A DNA stretch of 64,000 nucleotides from Bradyrhizobium hereditatis (GCF_020329435.1 NZ_JAGKJK010000002.1:186001-250000), one strand, 5' to 3'; shown: positions 35,629 to 44,442, counted from the first letter of the stretch. Made by a program: numbers and translations. Notes: generated by a model from the sequence alone, not told the origin.

Positions 35629-36528
35629 TTACGGTTTCCGCAGCAGCGCCTCGCCCGCGCGGATGCGCCCGCCTTCCACAACATTGTCGGCGAATTCGAA
35701 ATTCTCGGGCGCCAGCACGATGATGGTCGAGCCGTGCTCGAACCAGCCGAGTTCATCGCCCTTCTTGACCCGCGCAAGGCAGGCGAAGTCCACCGGTCCC
35801 CTGCTCTGCGCGTTGAGTGTGACGTCGAGGAAATGCAGGCGGATGCTGGCGACAAGAATGGCGGCGACCGGCACCAGCGTCAGCGCCTCGCCCGACGGCA
35901 GCCGCGCCTGCAGCACCGCGCGCTCGTTCTTGCAGAACAGACGCTCGACGCGCTTCAGCGCGATCGGGTTGACGTTCCAGACATCGCCATGGATGAACGT
36001 CACCCGCTTGATCGTGGCGTCATACGGCGCGTGAAAGCGGTGATACATGCTCGAGGTCAACCTGAGCGTCAGGAAGCGGCCGTTGCGATGTTGCTCGACC
36101 AGCGCGGGATCGCCGAGCAGGTCGAGCAGCGAGTATGGCGCGCCTTTGATCTGGAACAGCTCGGTATCGGCGATCCGGCCGTGCGCGCCGATGATGCCGT
36201 CACTCGGGCTGCTTACGACCGTCGGATCAGGGTCGAACGGCCGCAGCCCGGGGCGCAGCTCGCGCGTAAAGCAATCGTGCAGGCTCTTGAATTCGCTCTT
36301 CCTCGCTTCCGACAGGTCGAGGTCGGAAAAGAGCCGCCAGCACCCAATCGAGAAATCGCGCACCAAAGGGTTCTCGATCTTGCTGAACCAGCCCATGAAG
36401 CGCGTCAGCGCCGCCCGTGGAACGCGGTTGGTCAACAGGAAATTGAGGTCCTCCTGCTCCGTGAAGCGGGCGATCAGGCGCCGGATTGTCATCAATCTGT
36501 CAGCAGGATTGGCTAGCGCTTCAGGCAT
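35629..36528 (-). CDS. Phosphatidylserine decarboxylase-like enzyme
   Basis: About 299 residues from ATG 36528 (MPEALANPADRLMTIRRLIA). It has the long proteobacterial PSD build: SPSDGIIGAHGRI (about 105-117), the conserved YHRFHAPYDATI, and the self-cleavage motif as GST in WFEHGSTIIVLAP, where the serine becomes the pyruvoyl group. PSD makes phosphatidylethanolamine at the inner membrane. Alphaproteobacteria usually have a shorter GSS-type PSD for the main pathway, so this may be a second enzyme with another substrate. The start codon shares the CATG with the divergent aminotransferase start. Confidence 0.88.
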   Translation of the reverse strand: MPEALANPADRLMTIRRLIARFTEQEDLNFLLTNRVPRAALTRFMGWFSKIENPLVRDFSIGCWRLFSDLDLSEARKSEFKSLHDCFTRELRPGLRPFDPDPTVVSSPSDGIIGAHGRIADTELFQIKGAPYSLLDLLGDPALVEQHRNGRFLTLRLTSSMYHRFHAPYDATIKRVTFIHGDVWNVNPIALKRVERLFCKNERAVLQARLPSGEALTLVPVAAILVASIRLHFLDVTLNAQSRGPVDFACLARVKKGDELGWFEHGSTIIVLAPENFEFADNVVEGGRIRAGEALLRKP

Positions 36529-38191
36529 GGATTCGTCCCTTCCGATTCTTTCGCTGTCCGCCGCTGCGGTCGCTAGCGCCGCGGCAGTCTTTCCCAAATT
36601 GCAGGCGCGGCTCGCACTGTCGCGTGCCAAACACCGCTCGCTGACCGGACATTCCAAAATGTCCAAGATGGTCGCGCGGCTGGTACCGCATTACGAGTTC
36701 GATATCGACGACTTCTTCGCTTCCGACGGCGCGCCCGCGGATGTCGCCATGCAGCGGCAGGACGCCTTCTTCCGCCTCGCCTGCCTGTTTGAAGAGTGTT
36801 ACGCCAAAGGCCGGCAACTGACGGCCGACGCGGCCGAGCACATCTCCGACCTGCAGTTCACCGAAAGCTACCGCGTTCCGTTCCAGTACAGCCGCCTGGT
36901 GCGGGAAAATCTCGGCACCGGCACCTTCATGGAATCCTCCGCCGGCGTCACCGTCACGGACGTCGACGGCAATGTGTTCTACGACCTGACCGGCTCCTAC
37001 GGCGTCAACATCTTCGGCAACGACTTCTACAAGGAGTGCATCACCGAAGCCGAAAAGCGCGCCCGCGCGCTCGGCCCCGTGCTCGGCCCCTATCATCCCG
37101 TGATCACCGAGAATGTGCGGCGGCTGTGCGAAATCTCCGGCCTCGACGAAGTCTCGTTCCACATGTCCGGCACCGAAGCGGTCATGCAGGCGGTGCGGCT
37201 CGCCCGCTACCACACCAAACGCTCGCACCTCGTCCGCTTCGCCGGCGCCTATCACGGCTGGTGGGGCGACGTGCAGCCCGGCGTTGGCAACCCGGTGTCG
37301 CCGCACGAAACCTATACGCTCGCCGACATGTCGGAGCGCACGCTGCACGTCCTGCGCACCCGTAAGGACATCGCCTGCGTGTTGGTCAACCCCTTGCAGG
37401 CGCTGCATCCGAACGCCAACGCGCCCGGCGATTCCGCGCTGGTCGACTCCTCGCGCAAGGGCGCGTTCGACCGCGCGGCCTACACCGAATGGCTGAAGAA
37501 GCTCCGCGAGGTCTGCACCGAGCGCGGCATCGTCCTGATCTTCGACGAGGTCTTCGTCGGCTTCCGCCTCGCCGCCCGCGGCGCGCAGGAATATTTCGGT
37601 GTCCGCGCCGACATGGTCACCTACGGCAAGAGCCTTGCCGGCGGCCTTCCCGTCGGCGTGGTCTGCGGCCGCAAGGATCTGATGCGCCGCTTCCGCGACG
37701 ATCGCCCGGCCGACATCTGCTTCGCCCGTGGCACCTTCAATTCGCACCCCTATGTGATGACGGCGATGGATGAGTTCCTGAGCCGCCTCGCCAGCCCGAA
37801 CTTCAACGCCGTCTACCAGGGACTCGACGAGACCTGGAATGGCCGCGCCAAAGCTTTGAACGACCGGCTGGCCGCAAACGACCTGCCCGTCCGCGTCAGC
37901 AATCTCTCCTCGATCTGGATGGTGCAGTACACCGAGCCGTCCCGCTACAACTGGATGCTTCAATACTACCTGCGTGCCGAGGGATTGGCCTTGAGCTGGG
38001 TCGGCACCGGCCGCCTGATCTTCAGCCTCAACTACACCGACGCCGACTTCAACGAAGTCGCCGACCGCTTCGTCGCAGCGTCCGAGAAGATGAAGCGCGA
38101 TGGCTGGTGGTGGCATGATGCTGCGCTGACTAACAAGGATATCAAGCGGCGGATTTTGAAAGAGATGCTCGCCAAGAGATTCGGGCGCTAA
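36527..38191 (+). CDS. Class III aminotransferase, glutamate-1-semialdehyde mutase-like
   Basis: A 554-residue PLP enzyme. An extra N-terminal section of about 110 residues (hydrophobic SLSAAAVASAAAVFP, then basic KLQARLALSRAKHRS) precedes a class III aminotransferase fold: FMESSAGVTVTDVDGNVFYD, FHMSGTEAVMQAVRLAR, FAGAYHGWWGD, IFDEVFVGFRLA and the PLP lysine in VTYGKSLAGGLPVGVVCG. It resembles glutamate-1-semialdehyde aminomutase but is much longer, so the true substrate is doubtful. The ATG at 36527 overlaps the divergent PSD start; a later ATG at 36659 (MSKMVARLVPHYEF) is possible. Context suggests a lipid or envelope role. Confidence 0.85.
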   Translation: MDSSLPILSLSAAAVASAAAVFPKLQARLALSRAKHRSLTGHSKMSKMVARLVPHYEFDIDDFFASDGAPADVAMQRQDAFFRLACLFEECYAKGRQLTADAAEHISDLQFTESYRVPFQYSRLVRENLGTGTFMESSAGVTVTDVDGNVFYDLTGSYGVNIFGNDFYKECITEAEKRARALGPVLGPYHPVITENVRRLCEISGLDEVSFHMSGTEAVMQAVRLARYHTKRSHLVRFAGAYHGWWGDVQPGVGNPVSPHETYTLADMSERTLHVLRTRKDIACVLVNPLQALHPNANAPGDSALVDSSRKGAFDRAAYTEWLKKLREVCTERGIVLIFDEVFVGFRLAARGAQEYFGVRADMVTYGKSLAGGLPVGVVCGRKDLMRRFRDDRPADICFARGTFNSHPYVMTAMDEFLSRLASPNFNAVYQGLDETWNGRAKALNDRLAANDLPVRVSNLSSIWMVQYTEPSRYNWMLQYYLRAEGLALSWVGTGRLIFSLNYTDADFNEVADRFVAASEKMKRDGWWWHDAALTNKDIKRRILKEMLAKRFGR

Positions 38192-38207
38192 GGACGCACT
38201 TCCCTCT

Positions 38208-38319
38208 GTCGTCATCGCTAGGCTCGCCTCCTTCGGCATTGCGAGGAGCGAGAGCAACGAAGCAATCCATCTATCCCCGCGCGGAGAGGTCGATTGCTTC
38301 GCTTCGCTCGCAATGACGA
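38208..38319. repeat. Inverted repeat, CATTGCGAGCG family
   Basis: Left arm GTCATCGCTAGGC with CGAAGCAATCCATC, right arm GATTGCTTCGCTTCGCTCGC then AATGACGAC. It lies between convergent genes and could help end both transcripts. A further small palindrome follows at 38346-38373. Confidence 0.8.
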
Positions 38320-38345
38320 CCTCTGATCCAGTGCTCTAGAACGTT

Positions 38346-38373
38346 GATGGCCGGGACAAGCCCGGCCATGACG
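38346..38373. repeat. Short palindrome ATGGCCGGG
   Basis: ATGGCCGGG-ACAAG-CCCGGCCAT, an exact 9-bp stem with 5-base loop, directly beside the preceding repeat. It may be a hairpin at the 3' ends of the flanking convergent genes. Confidence 0.7.
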
Positions 38374-38397
38374 CCTTTCTCTACTAACCCGCAAGAC

Positions 38398-39015
38398 TCA
38401 CGCCGGCTTGACGTGCTTCTCGAGGCCCGGATCGATCAGCTCGCCCTTCATGAGGGCCAGCGGCGCCTTGTAGTACAGTTTCAGATCGTGGAAGGGATCG
38501 GTCATGATCTTGGTCATCCAGACGAGGCCAGTCTCGACGTCGCGGATGAAGAACAGGTGCACGGTGCGGAACAACAATCCGCCGATGCCGACCGCCAGCC
38601 ACACCTTGGCAACCTGGCGCATGAAATCAGCGCTTGTGGCCCACGGCTCGACCATTCCGAACAGCGTCGGGCTGAAATACAGCACCACGGGCGACAGGGC
38701 CCAGATCGTCATCAGCACGACCTTGCGCTGCAGGTTGTAGCCGACCTTGATATCTTCCTTGTGCTCATGGGTGGCCTGGTTGACATGGTCATAGCCCTTT
38801 GGCTCGAAGAAGAAGTGACCGGCCTGCCGCGTCGTCATCGAGACCAGCCAGCCGACCAGCGCCGACACGACGGGATCGAAGAACAGCATCACATAGGCAA
38901 ACAGGAAGCTCAGCGCGCTGACGAAGTGCAGCGACTGGTTGATGCGGCTGTGATGATAGTAGCGATGGTCATCCCAGCGCTGGGTTTTCAGTTCCTGCAG
39001 GAAGTCCTTAATCAT
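38398..39015 (-). CDS. Conserved membrane protein, YHxHxxN type
   Basis: A 205-residue protein with about four hydrophobic segments. Near the N-terminus it has WDDHRYYHHSRINQSLHFVS and further on QAGHFFFEPKGYDH and NQATHEHKEDIKVG. The clustered histidines near membrane helices recall iron-dependent fatty-acid alpha-oxidation enzymes of the Mpo1/DUF962 type (YHxHxxNxxLHxxS pattern), but the match is partial. It is the last gene of a unit with the methyltransferase and glycosyltransferase upstream on the same strand, which supports a lipid role. Function otherwise unknown. Confidence 0.75.
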   Translation of the reverse strand: MIKDFLQELKTQRWDDHRYYHHSRINQSLHFVSALSFLFAYVMLFFDPVVSALVGWLVSMTTRQAGHFFFEPKGYDHVNQATHEHKEDIKVGYNLQRKVVLMTIWALSPVVLYFSPTLFGMVEPWATSADFMRQVAKVWLAVGIGGLLFRTVHLFFIRDVETGLVWMTKIMTDPFHDLKLYYKAPLALMKGELIDPGLEKHVKPA

Positions 39016-39140
39016 TCTCTACCCCCTCATTCTTTCGTGTTCGAGGTCTATCGGGATTCGATGTCCGGCATGTGACATCATGATGTTGACATGTGACAAA
39101 GCGCAGCGGCGCGATGACGCAAGCCAGAAGCGCTTACGCG

Positions 39141-39830
39141 TCAGGCCGCCGCGGCGACGTCGGTTTTGCGGAAACGCACCAGGGAGAAATGCCCGAGCGG
39201 CGGAATCAGGCGGCGCTCCGCCAGCTCCATGCCGCGCGCACCGGCGAGCCACTGCGCATAGCGTGACCAGGCGAACTCGGCGGTGCGGAAGCCGAGCGGA
39301 CGAACCACCGGCTGCAGGCGCTGCTCGATGAAGCGGCGCATGCCGGCATCGGCGCTCACGCGGGTCAGGATGATCAGTTCGCCGCCCGGCCGCAGCACGC
39401 GGGCGAACTCGTCGAGCGCCTTTTCCGGGTTCGGCACCGCGGTGACGACATATTGCGCCATCACGACGTCGAACGAGTCGTCTGGGAATTCGAGGTTCTC
39501 GGCGTCCATCACCGCAAGGCCCTCGATGTTCTTCAGGCCGAATTCGTCGACGCGTTTCTTCGCCTTCTGCAGCATCGCTTCCGAAATGTCAGTGCCGAAG
39601 ATACGCAAGTGAGGCGCGTATAGCGGTAGTGAAATGCCGGTGCCGACGCCAACCTCGAGCACGCGCCCGCCGATTTTGTTGGTTGCCGCAATCGCCGCCT
39701 TGCGGCCCTTCGAAAACACACCCCCGAACACGAGGTCGTAGACCGGCGCCCAGCGGTCATAGGCCTGCTCGACCGTTTCGCGGTCGAAATCGAGCTGCCT
39801 CGCACCGTCAAGCTTGATGATATCTGCCAT
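39141..39830 (-). CDS. SAM-dependent methyltransferase, PmtA-like
   Basis: A 229-residue class I methyltransferase. SAM motif I is VLEVGVGTGISLPLY (about 57-71), motif II FGTDISEAMLQKAKKRV, and motif post-II FDVVMAQYVVTAVPNPEKAL. The N-terminus (ETVEQAYDRWAPVYDLVFG) and C-terminal PPLGHFSLVRFRK fit bacterial phosphatidylethanolamine N-methyltransferases of the PmtA/Rhizobium kind, which make phosphatidylcholine. A phosphatidylserine decarboxylase-like gene about 3 kb away would supply the substrate. The lipid function is an inference from family and neighbourhood; a ubiquinone-type or other methyltransferase is possible. Confidence 0.85.
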   Translation of the reverse strand: MADIIKLDGARQLDFDRETVEQAYDRWAPVYDLVFGGVFSKGRKAAIAATNKIGGRVLEVGVGTGISLPLYAPHLRIFGTDISEAMLQKAKKRVDEFGLKNIEGLAVMDAENLEFPDDSFDVVMAQYVVTAVPNPEKALDEFARVLRPGGELIILTRVSADAGMRRFIEQRLQPVVRPLGFRTAEFAWSRYAQWLAGARGMELAERRLIPPLGHFSLVRFRKTDVAAAA

Positions 39831-39889
39831 GGTTGGTTCTGCCTTCTCGTCTCACGCACATCACTGTTGTTGCGATGAACTTTCTTAAC

Positions 39890-40945
39890 TCAGCCCTGTA
39901 CGGCGGTGGTGGCGGGCACCCCGAGCACCGGCCGCAGTGTGCGGCTCGGCTGCAGCGCCGTCAGATTGCCGATGAACTGCCGCGCGCTGTTTTCCCAGGA
40001 GCGCGCCAGTGCAAAATTCCGGCACGCCTCGCGCGACACCGTCAGCGCGCGCAGGCACGCTGCGCCGAGGTCAGTATCCAGCGCACCGATCGGATGATCG
40101 GCGATAACGTCCTTCGGGCCGGTCACCGGAAACGCGGAGACTGGCGTTCCGCACGCCAATGCCTCGAGCTGCACGACGCCGAACGTGTCGGTCAGGCTAG
40201 GAAACACGAAGACGTCGGCGGCGGCGAGATGCGCGGTCAGGTCCGCGCCCTTCTTCTCGCCCAGGAAAATCGCATCCGGAAATTTCTGTTCGAGCTGCGC
40301 CCTCTGCGGTCCGTCGCCGACGACCACCTTCGATCCCGGCAGGTCAAGCGACAGAAACGCTTCGATATTCTTTTCAACCGCGACGCGGCCCATGGTCATG
40401 AAGATCGGCCGCGGCAAATCGAGCGTGGCGGGGCTATGCGGGTTGAACAACTCGGTGTCGACGCCGCGCGTCCAGAAGCCGAGCTTGCGGAATCCGCGCG
40501 CGGTAAGTTCCTGCCGCAGCGAGTCGGTTGCGACCATGACCGTGGAAGACGCCGCATGAAAGTGCCGCATCACCGCATAGCCGACGCTCAAGGGAATTCC
40601 GGTGCGGACGGCAACATATTCGGGAAAGCGCGTCGTATAGGACGTGGTAAACGCGAGCTTGCGGCGGCGGCAGTAGGCGCGAACCATCCAGCCGATCGGC
40701 CCCTCGGTCGCGATGTGGATGGCCTCGGGTGCCGCCTCCTCGATCCGCCGCGCGATCTCGCCCCTCGTCGGCAGGGCGATGCGCAGGCCCGGATAGGTCG
40801 GCAACGGCAGCGAAGGGAATCCCTCCGGCGTAAGGAAGCTGATATCGGCGCCAAGCGCCGAAGCGCTGCGCGAAAGCGACGTCAGCGTACGCACGACGCC
40901 GTTCACCTGTGGATGCCACGCATCCGTCGCAATCAAGATCTTCAT
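39890..40945 (-). CDS. GT4-family glycosyltransferase
   Basis: A 351-residue two-domain GT-B enzyme. N-terminal MKILIATDAWHPQVNGVVRT, TEGPIGWMVRAYCRRR, and C-terminal donor site FMTMGRVAVEKNIEAFLSLD, VVVGDGPQRAQLE, then FVFPSLTDTFGVVQLEALAC with the EX7E-type glutamate. It resembles GDP-mannose- or UDP-sugar-dependent transferases that glycosylate membrane diacylglycerol or phosphatidylinositol. No membrane helix. It starts an apparent operon with the PmtA-like enzyme (59-base gap) and the YHxHxxN membrane protein, pointing to glycolipid synthesis. Confidence 0.9.
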   Translation of the reverse strand: MKILIATDAWHPQVNGVVRTLTSLSRSASALGADISFLTPEGFPSLPLPTYPGLRIALPTRGEIARRIEEAAPEAIHIATEGPIGWMVRAYCRRRKLAFTTSYTTRFPEYVAVRTGIPLSVGYAVMRHFHAASSTVMVATDSLRQELTARGFRKLGFWTRGVDTELFNPHSPATLDLPRPIFMTMGRVAVEKNIEAFLSLDLPGSKVVVGDGPQRAQLEQKFPDAIFLGEKKGADLTAHLAAADVFVFPSLTDTFGVVQLEALACGTPVSAFPVTGPKDVIADHPIGALDTDLGAACLRALTVSREACRNFALARSWENSARQFIGNLTALQPSRTLRPVLGVPATTAVQG

Positions 40946-41073
40946 GGCCCGAATCCGAAATTAACGATTCTCAAGTCGGACGTTGGGACATGGATATTTC
41001 AGGCGTATGACGTCATCGTTCTGTAAGGTTCTTTTTTGAACCCATCACCAGGCTTTTGATGTAACGTGACAGA

Positions 41074-42474
41074 ATGATGTCAGACACGAACGACAATTCC
41101 GCGCGATCCCGCCGGCGGCGAAGGCGACGGAGCTATGCGCTTCTGATCCTTGCTGTCGGGATGCTCGTGTTCTGCGTCGCCGCCGGCACGCTGTACTACG
41201 TGCTGCGGCCGACAACGCTGCGGATTGCCGTTGGCCCTGCGAACAGCGAGGACCAGAAACTGGTCCAGCTCATGGCGCAGACATTTGCGCGCGAAGGCAG
41301 TCCGGTGCGGCTGTCGGTGGTCACGACCGAAGGGACGACGGAAAGCATCGCCCTGTTCACCGACGGCAAGGCCGACCTCGCCGTCGCGCGCGGCGATCTG
41401 AACTTGCCGACCAACGCCGAGTCGGTCGCCATCCTGCGCAAGAACGTCGTCGTGCTCTGGGCGCCGTCTGGCCTTCCCGCCAAGGGCTCGAGGAAGCAGC
41501 CGACGGCGAAGATCAAAAGCCTCGACGAACTTGCCGGCCATCGCGTCGGCGTGATCGGGCGGACGCAGGCCAATGTCACGCTGCTGCGCGGGATCCTGAA
41601 GGAGTCCGGCATCAACCCCGACAAGGTCACGATCAGCCAGTTCGCCACCAACCAGATCAACGAAATGGCAAAAGATCAGTCGGTCGACGCCTACATGGCG
41701 GTCGGTCCGCTCAAGAGCAAGATCACGGTGGATGCGATCGCGGCAACTGCGGCTGCGCGCGGCGAACCGAAATTCCTCCCCATCGAAGTTGCCGAGGCGA
41801 TTGCCAAGAAGAACCCGATCTATGAATCGGAGGAAATTCCCGCCAGCATCTTCGGCTCTTCACCGCAGCGGCCGGAAGACAAGGTCGATACGGTCGCCGT
41901 GAACCATCTGATCATCGCGCCGAAGTCATTGTCTGATACGGTGGTCGCCGCCTTCGCCCGCCAGCTCTTCACCAACCGCCAGCAACTCGCGCGGGAAATG
42001 CCGACCGCCTCACAGATCGAGAAGCCCGACACCGAGAAGGATGCCGCGCTGCCGGCGCATGCGGGCGCAGCCGCCTATATCGACGGCAACGAACGCACCT
42101 TCCTCGAAAAATACACTGACTATATCTGGTTCGCGGTGTTGATCCTCTCGGGCCTCGGATCGGCCGGCGCCTGGTTCAAACATTACTGGAACAAGGACGA
42201 GCGCGAGCAGTATCTGGCTCATCGCGATCATCTGCTGGAACTGATTGCACGGGTAAGGAAAGCGGAAACGCCGGAAGATCTGGTCGAGATGCAAAATGCA
42301 GCCGACGGCATGTTGCGCGAGACTCTCGAATGCTATGACGACGGCACCGTCGAGGAAAGCGATCTATCAGTGATCGCGCTCGCGCTGGAGCAGTTTCATC
42401 ATGCAGTCTCCGACCGCCGCGCGGTGCTCGCCGGAGCCGGCGCTGCCGACTCACCGCGGATGCGCGTCGGCTAG
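41074..42474 (+). CDS. TAXI-family TRAP solute-binding protein, membrane-anchored at both ends
   Basis: A 466-residue protein. A basic N-terminus (RSRRRRRRRSYA) precedes a membrane anchor (about 20-46), a periplasmic TAXI solute-binding domain (about 48-330; LRIAVGPANSEDQKLVQLMA, NLPTNAESVAILRKN), a second membrane segment (about 345-365, YIWFAVLILSGLGSAGAWF) and a cytoplasmic tail of about 100 residues. TAXI domains normally feed a TRAP permease, but no DctQM-type gene is adjacent, so it may be a sensor or orphan receptor. The tail end is duplicated as a fragment at 43131-43240. Confidence 0.88.
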   Translation: MMSDTNDNSARSRRRRRRRSYALLILAVGMLVFCVAAGTLYYVLRPTTLRIAVGPANSEDQKLVQLMAQTFAREGSPVRLSVVTTEGTTESIALFTDGKADLAVARGDLNLPTNAESVAILRKNVVVLWAPSGLPAKGSRKQPTAKIKSLDELAGHRVGVIGRTQANVTLLRGILKESGINPDKVTISQFATNQINEMAKDQSVDAYMAVGPLKSKITVDAIAATAAARGEPKFLPIEVAEAIAKKNPIYESEEIPASIFGSSPQRPEDKVDTVAVNHLIIAPKSLSDTVVAAFARQLFTNRQQLAREMPTASQIEKPDTEKDAALPAHAGAAAYIDGNERTFLEKYTDYIWFAVLILSGLGSAGAWFKHYWNKDEREQYLAHRDHLLELIARVRKAETPEDLVEMQNAADGMLRETLECYDDGTVEESDLSVIALALEQFHHAVSDRRAVLAGAGAADSPRMRVG

Positions 42475-42554
42475 GCTCCCTCCCCTTCTCGAAGAGAGCG
42501 GAGCGACGCTGCGAAGCGGCGGCAAGTTTCCCTTAGGACGTTCTTGAAAACGCG

Positions 42555-42932
42555 TCATTTCACAACTTCTGTGACGGGTTTTCCTTTATCAACTATGTGG
42601 ACTGTCAACATCTTCAACGCCTCGTCGCCTGCAACTTTGAAGCCGGCATGGGGTACGTTACGAATGTTGATCGTGGCTGCTCCGGTGGGGAATTGCCTCT
42701 GGCTTCCGTCCGGTAGCTCAAGCATCGCACCGTCGAGTACGTAAACGACTTCCTCGCCCGGATGTATGTGTCTCGGAAGATTTTCACCGGGCGGGACAGT
42801 GACGATGGTGACGATGACGTCCATGTCCTTTCCGGTCAAATCTGCTCTCTTAAGTTCGTCCCGCGTGATGCCCTGCGCATGGGCGGAACTGATCAACATA
42901 GCCATGATGGATGTAAGAAATAGTTTTTGCAT
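42555..42932 (-). CDS. Secreted cupin-domain protein
   Basis: A 125-residue exported protein. Signal peptide MQKLFLTSIMAMLISSAHAQ, then a single cupin domain with PPGENLPRHIHPGEEVVYVL (motif 1 with the metal-binding His pair and Glu) and NVPHAGFKVAG (motif 2 His). Such small periplasmic cupins bind a metal or small ligand; substrate unknown. Codon use and composition look less GC-rich than neighbouring genes, which fits recent acquisition. It converges with the TAXI gene. Confidence 0.85.
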   Translation of the reverse strand: MQKLFLTSIMAMLISSAHAQGITRDELKRADLTGKDMDVIVTIVTVPPGENLPRHIHPGEEVVYVLDGAMLELPDGSQRQFPTGAATINIRNVPHAGFKVAGDEALKMLTVHIVDKGKPVTEVVK

Positions 42933-43130
42933 ATTTGGCTCCCATAAAATGCATCAAAAAAGCAATCGTATCCGTAAGACGCGAGTAGCAACAGCAGCCA
43001 CTGCAAACGTCGCAATCTTCGCTACGGTGGGAACGGTAGCATAGCCTCACCAGACCTACGAGGAGTCCAGTCGCTTAAGATGCGGCAGTACGACTGACCA
43101 AGGGAACGGTGGTGTGCTGTCGCAGCCAAT

Positions 43131-43240
43131 GGCATGTTTTGCGAAATGATCGAGTGCTATGTCGACGTAGCCGTCGAGGAAAGCGACCTATCGGTGATCG
43201 CTCTTGCGCTCGAACAACTCCATCATGCCGTAGTCAGCGC
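43131..43240 (+). pseudogene. Duplicated 3' fragment of the TAXI-protein gene
   Basis: The stretch encodes MFCEMIECYVDVAVEESDLS then VIALALEQLHHAV, which repeats the tail of the upstream gene (LRETLECYDDGTVEESDLS then VIALALEQFHHAV at about 42318-42414). DNA similarity is clear but many bases differ, so the copy is old or came from a relative. Nothing of the rest of the gene precedes it; the roughly 200 bases from 42933 to here hold no other recognisable gene. Confidence 0.75.
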
Positions 43241-43467
43241 CAATGGCGACGGTGATGACGATGGCCCCAATAGTGACGATGTCCCGCTCGTGCCCAGCCA
43301 TAGCTCGTGTAGGGATTACCTCGCCCATAATTCTGGCAATTGGCGTTTGGATAATACTGAGCGCACCTGCCCGGATTTGTAATCACGTGCTGCGCCGATG
43401 CCGGATTGGCAGGAACGGACAGGAATAGCAGGGCAACGGCGCCAACTAAAAGCATTGGTCTCGTCAT
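43234..43467 (-). CDS. Small secreted histidine- and tyrosine-rich protein
   Basis: A 77-residue protein starting MTRPMLLVGAVALLFLSVPA with a signal peptide cleaved near ASA-Q. The mature part is short, NPGRCAQYYPNANCQNYGRG and then HRHYWGHRHHRRHWR, with two cysteines and a basic His-rich tail that could bind metal or DNA. Start at 43467 is chosen to begin at the signal peptide; an upstream extension to 43578 has no family support. Similar short secreted proteins are common in Bradyrhizobium-type genomes; function unknown. Confidence 0.6.
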   Translation of the reverse strand: MTRPMLLVGAVALLFLSVPANPASAQHVITNPGRCAQYYPNANCQNYGRGNPYTSYGWARAGHRHYWGHRHHRRHWR

Positions 43468-43732
43468 GGGGTCTCGCCTATCTCTGGACTCCATCTCCAA
43501 CGGCGCCAAATCCTGGGGGTTCCTACTTGAATCCATTGTTGCTCGGCCTACGCGACCAGATTGCACCCGGCATGCCAACGGTCCGTCAACGAAACCTTAA
43601 CGAAACAATTCCCTAACGCGACGAAACCATTTTGGCGATTTCGTGCAAATGTCCTGAAACGGTTCACCTGTACTGCTTTCCCCAACGACGCGCTGAAACT
43701 GGCGCGACTGGGCGTAGAACAGGGGACGACCA

Positions 43733-44416
43733 ATGTTTAATTCATTTCGACTGAACACCCGCTTTGCTGCCGCCTTCACTGCTCTGGCAATCGGCGCCAC
43801 CGCATTTTCCGCACCCGCCACCGCAGCCCCGCTGCCGCTGTTTCCGTTCTTCCTGCCGCAGCCGCAGTTCGAAGCAGCCCCGCCGCCGGTTGCTGCCACC
43901 CCGCGCGAGGAGGAAGAGCGGTTCGAGCTTCCGGCCCGCCTGCGCCGCCAGGTCGTGAACTACTCTACCCGCGAGGCGCCGGGCACGATCATCATCAATA
44001 CCCCTAACACCTATCTCTATCTCGTGCTCGGCAACGGCCAAGCGATGCGCTACGGCATCGGCATCGGCCGTGACGGCTTCACCTGGTCGGGCGTGCAGAC
44101 GATCACCCGTAAGGCCGAATGGCCGGCCTGGACCCCGCCGCCGGAAATGATCGCCCGCCAACCTTATCTGCCGCGCCACATGGCCGGCGGCCCTGGCAAC
44201 CCACTCGGCGCCCGCGCGATGTATCTCGGCGGCACCATCTATCGCATCCACGGCACCAACGATCCCTCGACGATCGGCACCCGCGTTTCCTCCGGCTGCC
44301 TGCGCCTCACCAACGAAGACGTTAAAGACCTCTATTCGCGCGTCAGCGTCGGCACCAAGGTGATCGTGCTGCCGATGACGGACCGCCGCGCCGATCTGGG
44401 GCGGACCATCCGCTGA
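43733..44416 (+). CDS. L,D-transpeptidase (YkuD family)
   Basis: A 227-residue exported enzyme with an N-terminal signal peptide (cleavage near ATAAP, about residue 32). The YkuD domain (about 85-215) contains TYLYLVLGNGQAMRYGIGIG, IHGTNDPSTIG with the active-site His, and RVSSGCLRLTNEDV with the catalytic Cys in the SxGCxRL motif. It makes 3-3 cross-links in peptidoglycan or attaches outer-membrane proteins to it. It stands alone and ends in a terminator. Confidence 0.95.
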   Translation: MFNSFRLNTRFAAAFTALAIGATAFSAPATAAPLPLFPFFLPQPQFEAAPPPVAATPREEEERFELPARLRRQVVNYSTREAPGTIIINTPNTYLYLVLGNGQAMRYGIGIGRDGFTWSGVQTITRKAEWPAWTPPPEMIARQPYLPRHMAGGPGNPLGARAMYLGGTIYRIHGTNDPSTIGTRVSSGCLRLTNEDVKDLYSRVSVGTKVIVLPMTDRRADLGRTIR

Positions 44417-44442
44417 GCCATTAAGTTTCTCAAATACGAAAG

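Noticed and set aside
36521..38257. 578-codon minus-strand frame opposite the aminotransferase
   Set aside because: Shadow of the PLP enzyme; its translation is Gly/Ala/Asp-biased without a family pattern.
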